NCBI RefSeq assembly: GCF_002101675.1
Contig: NZ_LQOY01000108.1
Location: 1-61,772, forward strand
Reading direction: 5' to 3'
From: Mycobacterium gordonae
GTDB taxonomy: Bacteria > Actinomycetota > Actinomycetes > Mycobacteriales > Mycobacteriaceae
DNA length: 61,772 nucleotides
Every line of letters starts with the position of its first letter. Position 1 is the first letter of the stretch. The translations under genes and the position numbers were made by a program. Shown here piece after piece: positions 15,823 through 23,428 of the stretch. Under the pieces are notes generated by a model. It had not been told where the DNA came from, made no database searches, and saw only the letters and a program-made list of their open reading frames with translations.

Positions 15823-16326
15823 ATGTCATTACCGGAATATGTTTCCAGCCGGCAGTTGTCGCGGTGGGACGCGCGGCTGACCACGCTCACCGATCTGGCG
15901 GCACGGTATTCACTGGTGTTGGTGATCGCCTGGATCGGCGCACTGAAGTTCACCAGCTATGAAGCGCACGGCATTGAACCGCTTGTCGCTCACAGTCCCC
16001 TGATGAGCTGGGTGTACGACGTACTCCCGGTGACCGCCTTCTCGACTGTCCTCGGCGTGGTGGAACTTTCCTTGGCCGCGTTGCTCGCGATCAAGCCGTG
16101 GTATCCGGGACTGTCGGTGCTGGGCAGCATTGGTGCGGTCGGGATGTTCATCACCACACTGTCTTTCATGTTGAGCACGCCGGGCGTGGCGGCCGACGAG
16201 GCGGGCGGCTTTCCAGTTCTCTCGAGCACTGGGCAATTCCTGATCAAAGACGTCGCACTGCTCGCCCTCTCGGTGTGGACACTGCGCGATAGCCTGTCCG
16301 CCTGGAAGGCCGCGACCGAGTCGTGA
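15823..16326 (+). CDS. DUF417 (YkgB/RclC-like) inner-membrane protein
   Basis: 167 residues with four predicted membrane segments (SLVLVIAWIGALKF, AFSTVLGVVELSLAALLAI, VLGSIGAVGMFITTLSFML, FLIKDVALLALSVWTL). The DUF417 pattern ALKFTSYEAHGIEPLVAHSPLMSW is clear. In E. coli a family member, RclC, belongs to the reactive-chlorine resistance operon. The same role is only an inference here. A strong terminator follows. Confidence 0.85.
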   Translation: MSLPEYVSSRQLSRWDARLTTLTDLAARYSLVLVIAWIGALKFTSYEAHGIEPLVAHSPLMSWVYDVLPVTAFSTVLGVVELSLAALLAIKPWYPGLSVLGSIGAVGMFITTLSFMLSTPGVAADEAGGFPVLSSTGQFLIKDVALLALSVWTLRDSLSAWKAATES

Positions 16327-16336
16327 TCGCCGGCAA

Positions 16337-16374
16337 CGGTGCAGGGACTTCAACTCGTCGAAGTCCCTGCACCG
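16337..16374 (+). terminator. Perfect 15-bp hairpin after the DUF417 gene
   Basis: CGGTGCAGGGACTTC (16337-16351) and GAAGTCCCTGCACCG (16360-16374) form a perfect stem with an eight-base loop. The hairpin is 10 bases past the DUF417 stop. No long T-run follows, as is common in mycobacteria. Confidence 0.7.
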
Positions 16375-16464
16375 CAATATGTCTGGTATGCGGCCAAAGA
16401 CACCGGTACCCGCAGTCTCACGGACCGGGTCGCTGTCCGCGCCCACCGATGACATCATGACCAG

Positions 16465-17085
16465 ATGTCGAACGACGCCGAGACGCTGTTGGTCAGGCTG
16501 CGCGGCGGGGACGCCGGTGCTTTCGCCGAACTGGTTGACCAGCACGGCCCCTCGATGCTGCGAGTGGTTCGCGACTACGTTGCGACTCGGGAGCAGGCCG
16601 AGGACGTGGTGCAGGAGACATGGGTTGCGGTATTGCGTGGTATCGATCGATTCGAGGGCCGATCATCCTTGCGGACATGGATTTTCAGCATCCTGATCAA
16701 TATCGCCAAGCGGCAGGGGATGGCAGAACGCCGGTACGCCGCCACCGCGGCGCGGGTGGCCACCGGCGGCACCGTTGACCCCACACGTTTCCGAGACTTC
16801 GGCGATGCGTTGCCTGGGCACTGGAAAGAACCGCCCGCGCCGTTTCCCGATACACCGGAGGGCTCCCTGCTCAGTCACGAACTGCTGAATGTTGCCAACA
16901 CCGGCCTCGCCCGCCTGCCCGAGCGCCAACGTGAGGTGGTCAGATTACGTGACGTGCTTGGTTTCAGCGCCGAGGAGGTCAGCTCGATGCTGGAGATCAG
17001 CGCGGGTAACCAACGCGTATTGCTGCACCGCGGCAGAGCCGCGGTGCGTCAGGAGCTCGAAGACTATCTTGGAGCGCGACCATGA
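16465..17085 (+). CDS. ECF sigma factor
   Basis: 206 residues with region 2 (QAEDVVQETWVAVLRGIDRFEGRSSLRTWIFSI) and region 4 (LPERQREVVRLRDVLGFSAEEVSSMLEIS) separated by a variable linker. It directs RNA polymerase to a small set of promoters. The next gene, a zinc-binding anti-sigma factor, overlaps its stop as ATGA, so the pair is a sigma/anti-sigma switch. The VOC gene 57 bases further on is probably in the same operon. Confidence 0.92.
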   Translation: MSNDAETLLVRLRGGDAGAFAELVDQHGPSMLRVVRDYVATREQAEDVVQETWVAVLRGIDRFEGRSSLRTWIFSILINIAKRQGMAERRYAATAARVATGGTVDPTRFRDFGDALPGHWKEPPAPFPDTPEGSLLSHELLNVANTGLARLPERQREVVRLRDVLGFSAEEVSSMLEISAGNQRVLLHRGRAAVRQELEDYLGARP

Positions 17086-17333
17086 CTCCAGAGACAATGG
17101 ACTGCAACGAACTCGTCGAACTGGTTACCGAGTATCTCGAGCACGCGCTCGATCCCGCTGTCAGGGCGCGCTTCGAGGCGCATCTGAGCGAATGCGACGG
17201 CTGTGAGAATTACGTCGAGCAGTTCCGGACCACCATCCAGACGTTGGGCCGGGTCACCGCGGACCGGCTGGATCCCGACTTCCGCCAGCGTCTGCTGGAT
17301 ACGTTCCGCGGGTGGCAACCGGACCAGCGATGA
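17082..17333 (+). CDS. Soluble zinc-binding anti-sigma factor (ZAS/zf-HC2)
   Basis: 83 residues. The ZAS motif H-x3-C-x2-C is visible as HLSECDGC near residues 38-45, with an upstream Cys in MDCNEL. There is no membrane segment, so it is a cytosolic anti-sigma factor that may sense redox state through its zinc. It is translationally coupled to the sigma gene. Confidence 0.85.
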   Translation: MTPETMDCNELVELVTEYLEHALDPAVRARFEAHLSECDGCENYVEQFRTTIQTLGRVTADRLDPDFRQRLLDTFRGWQPDQR

Positions 17334-17390
17334 GTTCTCGGCGAAGCGGGAGTCAATCTGTCCAAAGACCCCGACAGCCAGGAGACAGTC

Positions 17391-17870
17391 ATGCCGGCGA
17401 TCACACCCTCACTGTGGTTCGACAACAACCTGGAGGAGGCGGCCGAGTACTACACCTCGGTTTTCCCGAATTCGAAGATCGAGCAGTTGAACCGGACCAC
17501 CGAGGCTGGCCCGGGCGAACCGGGCACGGTGCTCAGCGGCTCGTTCGTCCTGGACGGCACCCGGTTCATCGGCATCAACGGCGGTCCCGCGTTCACCTTC
17601 AGCGAGGCCGTGTCCTTCACCGTCCATTGCAAAGATCAGGGCGAGGTCGACTACTACTGGCAGCGGCTGAGCGACGGTGGTGAGGAGTCGCAATGTGGTT
17701 GGCTCAAGGACCGTTTCGGGTTGAGCTGGCAGATCGTGCCGGACCGGCTCTATGAGTTGATCTCCGACCCCGATCCCGCGCGGGCCACCGCCGCGACGAA
17801 GGCCATGCTCGAGATGCGCAAGATCGTCGTCGCGGAACTGGAGCAGGCAGTCGCAGCGGTCACTGCGTGA
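17391..17870 (+). CDS. VOC-family protein (YjdN/PhnB-like)
   Basis: 159 residues starting MPAITPSLWFDNNLEEAAEYYTSVFPNSK, the hallmark of the group often annotated as 3-demethylubiquinone-9 3-methyltransferase domain proteins. It has the paired beta-alpha-beta-beta-beta units of the vicinal-oxygen-chelate fold. The true reaction is unknown. Its 3' end overlaps the convergent TetR gene by 11 bases. Confidence 0.82.
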   Translation: MPAITPSLWFDNNLEEAAEYYTSVFPNSKIEQLNRTTEAGPGEPGTVLSGSFVLDGTRFIGINGGPAFTFSEAVSFTVHCKDQGEVDYYWQRLSDGGEESQCGWLKDRFGLSWQIVPDRLYELISDPDPARATAATKAMLEMRKIVVAELEQAVAAVTA

Positions 17871-18459
17871 TCTGGTCGATCCATTCGATGGTGGCTTCAA
17901 TGATGGGTGGCACCTCGGCGGGATCGTCGCAGCCGATGACCATCAGAGTCGACTCTGCGACCGTCGCGATGAGCACCCGGGCCATCAGCTGCCGGCGCGG
18001 CGAGGTGTCCAGTTCCAGCACTTCCATCCAGTTGTGCAGTACCGACGCCAGGCGCTTGCGGCGGGTGATCTCGAAGCCGGGCGGCGTGTCTCCGGACGAC
18101 AGAACCCGAGCCGCGTGGCGGTTCTCCCACATGCCGGTGAGGTAGGCCCGCACGTGCAGCTGGAAGATGCGCCGACGGTCGGCGGCGACGGTGCCCAGTC
18201 CACCGACCGCCGCCTGGATGCGTCGATCGACGGCGTCGGCCATCTGCTCGAAGATCGCCATGAACAGCTCGCTCTTGCCGCCGAAGTGGTGGTAGATGCT
18301 GCCGATGCTGGCCCCGGAGCCTGCGACCACTTCGGCGATTGTCGCCGCGGTGTAGCCCTTGGTGGCGAATACCTGGGTCGCGGCGTCGAGGATGCGGCGC
18401 TGCGTGGCGTCGGTCTTGGCCCAGCGACGGGCCCGAGCCGTTGAAGTCATGTCTGTCAT
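17860..18459 (-). CDS. TetR-family regulator downstream of PPE
   Basis: 199 residues with a helix-turn-helix (RRILDAATQVFATKGYTAATIAEVVAGSGASIGSIYHHFGGKSELF). Its ATG at 18459 overlaps the PPE stop by one base, so the two are cotranscribed and probably coupled. A regulator fused to a PPE transcript is unusual. It may control that transcript or a lipid gene nearby. Confidence 0.88.
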   Translation of the reverse strand: MTDMTSTARARRWAKTDATQRRILDAATQVFATKGYTAATIAEVVAGSGASIGSIYHHFGGKSELFMAIFEQMADAVDRRIQAAVGGLGTVAADRRRIFQLHVRAYLTGMWENRHAARVLSSGDTPPGFEITRRKRLASVLHNWMEVLELDTSPRRQLMARVLIATVAESTLMVIGCDDPAEVPPIIEATIEWIDQITQ

Positions 18460-19589
18460 CAGCCGACGGCCTCCGGAAGGATTCGCAGGGTGGGGAGTTC
18501 GAGTCGGGATTCCGACGTCGTCGTCAGGGAGCGAGCGGACATCTGGGTCAGGGGCAGCCCGCCCAGCAGGCCTTCCGGGCGGACGCTGTCCAGGGCGCGG
18601 ACCGCGGCGCCGGCGGAGCCACCCTGGAGCGTGGTGGTTTCGCTGAGCGCAGGCGCCGCAGACGCCCAGGCGCGCGGCACGGACAGGGCTCCGACGCCGG
18701 CCGCCTTGCCAAGACCGGCTTCCACCGCCCCGGCCAGCGATGCCGAATTCACCGCACCGGTCAGGGCCGGCGCCACCGACGAGGCGATCTGGCTGCCGAC
18801 AGCGGCTGCCGCGGGGAACAGTCCCTTCAGCGTCGACATCATCGACATCCCCAGGCCCGCCAGTGCGGTGGTGGCGAAAAACGGGGTGCCGAAGATGCTC
18901 ATCACGGTCTGCAGATCGCTGACCCAGTCGGGCAGCCCGGCCCACCCGATGCCGCCCAGCAGGTTGGGGATGGCGCTCATCAGTTGGGACAGCGCGTTGA
19001 CGATCTCGGAAGTCACCGAGCCCACGCCGGCCTGCGCGACCGCCTGTGAGGCCAGCCCGGCCGGGTTCACCGGCTGCGGTGGCGCGGTGAAGGGGGTGAG
19101 CGTGCTGGCGGCCGTCGAGGCGGCGGCGTAGGTGTACATGGCGGTCGCGTCCTGCGCCCACATCTCGCCGTATTGAGCTTCGGTCGCCGCGATGGCCGGG
19201 GTGTTCTGGCCGATGAAATTGGTGGCGGTCAGTGTCGCGAGCTGAGCGCGGTTGGCGGCGACCAGCGCCGGTGGAACGGTCATCACATAGGCGGCTTCGT
19301 AGGCCGCGACGGCCGCCCGGGCCTGCTCGGCGGTTTGAGCGGCCTGCCCGGCGGTGGCGTTGAGCCACCCGGTGTACGGCACGGCGGCGGCGGCCATGGT
19401 CGTGGCGGCCAGACCCAGCCACGGCCCCCCAATCAAGTCGGTGATCACCGCGTCGAACGAAGCGGCCGTGGATTCGAGATCGGCGGCCAGCTGCTCCCAG
19501 GCCGTCGCGGCGGCCAACATGGAGCCGGCACCCGGCCCGGTGTACATACGAACGGAGTTGATCTCCGGTGGTAAGGCGGCGAACGTCAT
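18459..19589 (-). CDS. PPE family protein, SVP subfamily
   Basis: 376 residues. The N-terminal PPE domain (FAALPPEINSVRMYTGPGAGSML, residues 2-24, then WLGLAATTM) spans about 180 residues. The C-terminal SVP motif G-x-x-S-V-P-x-x-W appears as GALSVPRAW. Such proteins are exported by type VII (ESX) systems, normally with a PE partner; no PE gene lies next to it. In M. tuberculosis PPE16 lies in the same syntenic block, but orthology is not proven. Confidence 0.93.
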   Translation of the reverse strand: MTFAALPPEINSVRMYTGPGAGSMLAAATAWEQLAADLESTAASFDAVITDLIGGPWLGLAATTMAAAAVPYTGWLNATAGQAAQTAEQARAAVAAYEAAYVMTVPPALVAANRAQLATLTATNFIGQNTPAIAATEAQYGEMWAQDATAMYTYAAASTAASTLTPFTAPPQPVNPAGLASQAVAQAGVGSVTSEIVNALSQLMSAIPNLLGGIGWAGLPDWVSDLQTVMSIFGTPFFATTALAGLGMSMMSTLKGLFPAAAAVGSQIASSVAPALTGAVNSASLAGAVEAGLGKAAGVGALSVPRAWASAAPALSETTTLQGGSAGAAVRALDSVRPEGLLGGLPLTQMSARSLTTTSESRLELPTLRILPEAVG

Positions 19590-19769
19590 CGTTGCTGCTC
19601 CTCCCTCTGCGCCCTGCACTAAGACTCCCGTGGTGACGGGCTGCAGTCTGTCGACCGAGCGGCTACAACGGGGGAGGAAATCGGTGTCCCCCGATCGACG
19701 GGCTTCTTGTCCCCCGTGTAGCCGGTTACGTTGGACGGTGCGGGCTGTACACGGCGAACAGGAGTCGAG

Positions 19770-20681
19770 TTGTCTGAACCACGGTGGATCGACGTCAAGG
19801 GCCCCAACGGAGACCTCAAGGCCCTGACCTGGGGGCCCGCCGACGGCCCGATTGCCTTGTGCCTGCATGGTTTTCCGGACACCGCCTACGGCTGGCGCAA
19901 GTTCGCGCCGCGGCTGGCCGAGGCCGGCTGGCGCGTAGTGGCGCCGTTCATGCGCGGGTACGCGCCGTCCTCGATCCCGGTGGACGGCAGCTACCACGTC
20001 GGCGCCCTGATGCATGACGCGTTACGGGTGCGCACCGCGGCGGGCGGCTCTGAGCGTGACGTGGTGATCGGTCATGACTGGGGGGCGATCGCTGCCACCG
20101 GGCTGGCCGCGATGCCCGATAGCCCGTTCGAAAAGGCGGTGATCATGTCGGTGCCACCGTCGGGCGCGTTCCGTCCGGTGGGCCGGTTGCCAGAGCGCGG
20201 CCGGCTGGCCGCTGAGCTGTCGCGTCAGTTGCTGCGCAGTTGGTACGTCAGCTACTTCCAGTTGCCGTTGCTGCCGGAACGGTCTGCCTCGTGGGTGGTG
20301 CCGTTGCTGTGGCGGCGATGGTCGCCGGGCTATCGCGCCGAGGAGGACCTGCGTCATGTCGACGCCGCGATAGGGACGCCGGAAAGCTGGCGGGCGGCGC
20401 TGGGTTATTACCGTGCGACGATCCGCAACACCCGGCCACCGGCGCAGTATGCGGAGCTGCACCGGTACTGGACCCAGCCGCCCAAGCTACCCACCCTGTA
20501 CCTGCACGGTCGCGACGACGGCTGCATGACACCGGCTTTCGCGCACTGGGTGGAACCCATTCTGCCGCCCGGCAGCGACGTGTCCATCGTGTCGCACGCC
20601 GGTCACTTTCTGCAGCTCGAGCAGCCCGACCGGGTTGCCGAGATGGTCCTGGCGTTCATCGGCTCCCCCGGTTCCGCTTAG
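19770..20681 (+). CDS. ephC: Epoxide hydrolase-like alpha/beta hydrolase EphC
   Basis: 303 residues from TTG 19770 after AGGAG. HGFPDT gives the oxyanion HGxP motif of epoxide hydrolases. The nucleophile Asp is in GHDWGA, the acid in GRDDG and the general base His in HAGHFL. Cap-domain tyrosines expected for epoxide opening include RYW and WYVSYFQ. It should hydrolyse epoxides in the cytosol. It corresponds to Rv1124 and overlaps the next gene by one base. Confidence 0.9.
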   Translation: MSEPRWIDVKGPNGDLKALTWGPADGPIALCLHGFPDTAYGWRKFAPRLAEAGWRVVAPFMRGYAPSSIPVDGSYHVGALMHDALRVRTAAGGSERDVVIGHDWGAIAATGLAAMPDSPFEKAVIMSVPPSGAFRPVGRLPERGRLAAELSRQLLRSWYVSYFQLPLLPERSASWVVPLLWRRWSPGYRAEEDLRHVDAAIGTPESWRAALGYYRATIRNTRPPAQYAELHRYWTQPPKLPTLYLHGRDDGCMTPAFAHWVEPILPPGSDVSIVSHAGHFLQLEQPDRVAEMVLAFIGSPGSA

Positions 20682-21922
20682 TGGCGCCTGGGCAGCGGAT
20701 GGCCGCCGTCGACGCGCAGTTCTACTGGATGTCGGCGAAGATTCCCAACGACGAGTTCCTGCTCTACGCATTCGGCGGGGAACCCACCGACCTCGACGGG
20801 GCGGCGGCGCAGGTGTTGCGCCGTGCCCGGGCTGGCCGCGAGTTGGGACTGGTCGTCGAGGACGGCAGCCCGCTGACCTATCCGCGGTGGGTGCCGGCCC
20901 CCGTCGAAGCCGGGCGGGTCGTGCGGCACGATCTTGTCGACGACGGCTGGACGGGTTGCCTGGACGCCGTTGCCGAGTTGGCCGGTAGCCAGCTGAATAT
21001 CCGCGAAAAACCCTGGCAAGTACATGTTTTCGCGCCGGTACACGGCATCCCGGGTGTCCGGGACGGGTGTGTCGTCGTCGTGCTGCAGATCGCGCACGCG
21101 TTCGCCGACGGCGCTCGGGCGTCGGCCATCGCGGCCTGGCTGTTCGGCCGAGAAGGGCCCGTGCCGGCCGTGCGGCCGCGGGCGGGATTGCTTCCGTGCC
21201 GCGGTGTGGTCGCGGCCCGAGCCCACCGCCGTTTCGTCCGCGACACCGAGGACGGGGTGTTGGCCCCGGGACTGGGATCGCGGCCGCTGCTGGCCACCAA
21301 CTCCCAGCCCGCGGGGGCCCGGGTGATGCGCACACTGGTCCGACGGCGTGGTCAACTGAGCGGACCGACGGTCACGGTGGCGGCGTTGTGTGCTATCTCC
21401 ACCGCGCTCTCGGATCTGCTTGGCCCTGCTGCCGCATCAGCGGCGGCCGAGGTACCCATGGCCAAGCCCGGTGCGCCGCTGGGCTTCAACCATTTCGGCA
21501 ACGTCGTCGTGGGGCTTTACCCGGAACTCGGCCACGACGAGCGGGTGCGCCGGATAGCCGCCGACCTGGCCAATGGCCGGCGCCGCTTCGAGCATCCGGC
21601 GACCCGCGCCTCTGATGAGGCTTTCGCCGCCGTGCCGGCCGTGCTGTTGCGTTGGGGGGTAAGCCAATTCGATGCCGAGGTGCGCCCGGAGCAGGTATCC
21701 GGCAACACCGTGGTGTCCAGCGTGCACCGCGGGGCCGCCGATCTGCACTTCGGTGGTGTCCCGGTGGTGCTGACGGCGGGCTATCCGGGTCTATCCCCGG
21801 TGATGGGTCTGACGCACGGAGTCCACGGCATCGGTGACACGGTCGCGATCAGCGTGCATGCGGCGGAGTCGGCGGTGCCGGATGTGGACGGATATCTGCG
21901 GCTACTGGACGCGGCCCTGTGA
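20681..21922 (+). CDS. WS/DGAT-like acyltransferase (Rv1125-like)
   Basis: 413 residues if started at GTG 20681 (TAGTG overlap with ephC); ATG 20699 is an alternative. The N-terminus AVDAQFYWMS and the AHAFADG segment resemble wax ester synthase/diacylglycerol acyltransferases. Of the HHxxxDG catalytic motif the second His and DG are kept while the first His is Ala. FNHFGNVVVGLYPEL corresponds to the family's second conserved block. It is probably a divergent acyltransferase; the substrate is unknown. Confidence 0.75.
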   Translation: MAPGQRMAAVDAQFYWMSAKIPNDEFLLYAFGGEPTDLDGAAAQVLRRARAGRELGLVVEDGSPLTYPRWVPAPVEAGRVVRHDLVDDGWTGCLDAVAELAGSQLNIREKPWQVHVFAPVHGIPGVRDGCVVVVLQIAHAFADGARASAIAAWLFGREGPVPAVRPRAGLLPCRGVVAARAHRRFVRDTEDGVLAPGLGSRPLLATNSQPAGARVMRTLVRRRGQLSGPTVTVAALCAISTALSDLLGPAAASAAAEVPMAKPGAPLGFNHFGNVVVGLYPELGHDERVRRIAADLANGRRRFEHPATRASDEAFAAVPAVLLRWGVSQFDAEVRPEQVSGNTVVSSVHRGAADLHFGGVPVVLTAGYPGLSPVMGLTHGVHGIGDTVAISVHAAESAVPDVDGYLRLLDAAL

Positions 21923-21923
21923 G

Positions 21924-22565
21924 TTATTGCGCGTCACCGGATCTGGCCGCCTGCTCCCGGGTCAGCCCGGCGGCCAGGATCAGTTCTTCGTGCAGCTCGA
22001 ACCACACGGTGTGATAAGAGTCGATGAGTGGCCTTGTCAGCCAGGCAATTTCGCCGGCCTTCACTTTATCCAGCGCCGTGGCCAGTTTCGCCGGGTAACC
22101 GTGCAGGCGCGGCAGTTGCGAGGTGACCGCCGCGATGACCGGCGCCACCCGCCGGTGCACGTCGTCGAGGCGGGCCAGCACCCCGGCGTCGTATTCGGGG
22201 TCCCCGTGATCGTTGGGCTGGCCTTCCCTGAGTTGCCAGTCCGTGACCAGCGCCTTGAAATCGGTGTTGACTGACCGGAATTCGCGGTATGCGGCGTCCA
22301 TCGCCGCGGAATCGACACCCCGGCGTTCGGCGGCCAGCAACTCGGCGAGGCGGGCGCGCCCGTCGGGGCTGATGCGCAGGGTGGGGCCATCGATCAGCAG
22401 ACCCGCTTCGGTGAGCTCGTTCACAGTCACCGCGATATCGGTGTGGGACGCGGCAAGTGTTGCAGCCAGATCGGCCGTACTCAGCCTCCCTTTCAGCCGG
22501 ACGGCCTGTAGCACCTCGAGTTGCTTGTTCGGTGAGCCCGTCTGATCCTGTCTCGCATCGTTCAT
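21924..22565 (-). CDS. Winged-helix domain protein linked to ppdK (Rv1126c-like)
   Basis: 213 residues. Residues ~14-75 form a winged helix (QLEVLQAVRLKGRLSTADLAATLAAS, then VNELTEAGLLIDGPTLRISPDG). The remaining helical part has many Asp, His and Trp and no known domain. The ATG overlaps the upstream membrane-protein stop as ATGA. Conserved linkage with the PPDK-like gene suggests a role with it, possibly regulatory. Confidence 0.7.
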   Translation of the reverse strand: MNDARQDQTGSPNKQLEVLQAVRLKGRLSTADLAATLAASHTDIAVTVNELTEAGLLIDGPTLRISPDGRARLAELLAAERRGVDSAAMDAAYREFRSVNTDFKALVTDWQLREGQPNDHGDPEYDAGVLARLDDVHRRVAPVIAAVTSQLPRLHGYPAKLATALDKVKAGEIAWLTRPLIDSYHTVWFELHEELILAAGLTREQAARSGDAQ

Positions 22566-23425
22566 TGCACCGCACCGTCCTCCCTGATCCCTGCGGGTCC
22601 GTAGGCCGGCGCCGCGACCTGCGCGCCGGCGTTTTCGCACGCCGGTAGCAGCGCAAACAACACTTGCCCGCCGAAATAGAGGATCCAATTGGCGGCATAA
22701 AATTCGAAAACTGGCACAGCCGGATTCTGGTCAGGTGCGAGCCATGTGTGAAATAGGTACAGATCTGAGATCGGCAACAGAGCTCCGCCCACCATTACCG
22801 GTAGCGCAGGTAAGCTCAGCCGGCGGCCCCAGAAATACCAGACACATAAACCAATCAACAAGGAATATATGGTGAGGTTGAATATGAAACTACCCACCTC
22901 GAGAAACCGGTTGCCCGCTACGCTCGGCCGCACGTAGGACGCCCAACCCGCCATGTTTACCAGCGCGGTGACAGCGACCACCACCCAGCGCAATCGGTAG
23001 CCTATCCCGCCTCTCTCCCTCAATACCGGCAGTGCAAAGTGGTAGAGGGCAAAGACGTAGAGGCTGTACCCGGCGCCGAAGAGGAAGATGGCGAAAAACA
23101 ATTTTCGGGTAATGGGTTCGACGCCGGATATTGCACTGTTGATCACATCGCCGGCTGTGCAGAACACCATGCCCGCGATCAACAGCCGCGTATATCTGGC
23201 AACACGCGGGGCAAGGTGCTTCTGATATGCCAACCGCACACCGAGGACAACAAGCATCAGGGCTATGTGCCACAGGTGGTAGATAGTCGTCGGCGGGCGT
23301 GAGATGTGACCCATCCACAGCACCTCGGCAATGACGCTCAAGGCCAACGTGCTCAGCAGCAAGGTGGTGTACGTCGCTGTCGCCGCCGGCTGTCCCGAAT
23401 TCTCATGCGCCGACACGTAATTCAA
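22562..23425 (-). CDS. Eight-helix membrane protein, possibly YhhN/lysoplasmalogenase-like
   Basis: 287 residues with about eight membrane segments. MVFCTAGDVINSA, then FFAIFLFGAGYSLYVFALYHF, and later GGALLPISDLYLF resemble the paired Asp motifs of the YhhN/TMEM86 family. The match is partial, so the enzymatic assignment is tentative. The coding sequence is visibly less GC-rich than its neighbours. It sits between ppdK and the winged-helix gene, overlapping the latter. Confidence 0.5.
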   Translation of the reverse strand: MNYVSAHENSGQPAATATYTTLLLSTLALSVIAEVLWMGHISRPPTTIYHLWHIALMLVVLGVRLAYQKHLAPRVARYTRLLIAGMVFCTAGDVINSAISGVEPITRKLFFAIFLFGAGYSLYVFALYHFALPVLRERGGIGYRLRWVVVAVTALVNMAGWASYVRPSVAGNRFLEVGSFIFNLTIYSLLIGLCVWYFWGRRLSLPALPVMVGGALLPISDLYLFHTWLAPDQNPAVPVFEFYAANWILYFGGQVLFALLPACENAGAQVAAPAYGPAGIREDGAVQ

Positions 23426-23428
23426 CTC

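Noticed and set aside
16344..16367. DosR-like box in GGGACTTC...GAAGTCCC
   Set aside because: The spacing is wrong for the DosR palindrome and the sequence sits after a stop codon as a terminator stem.
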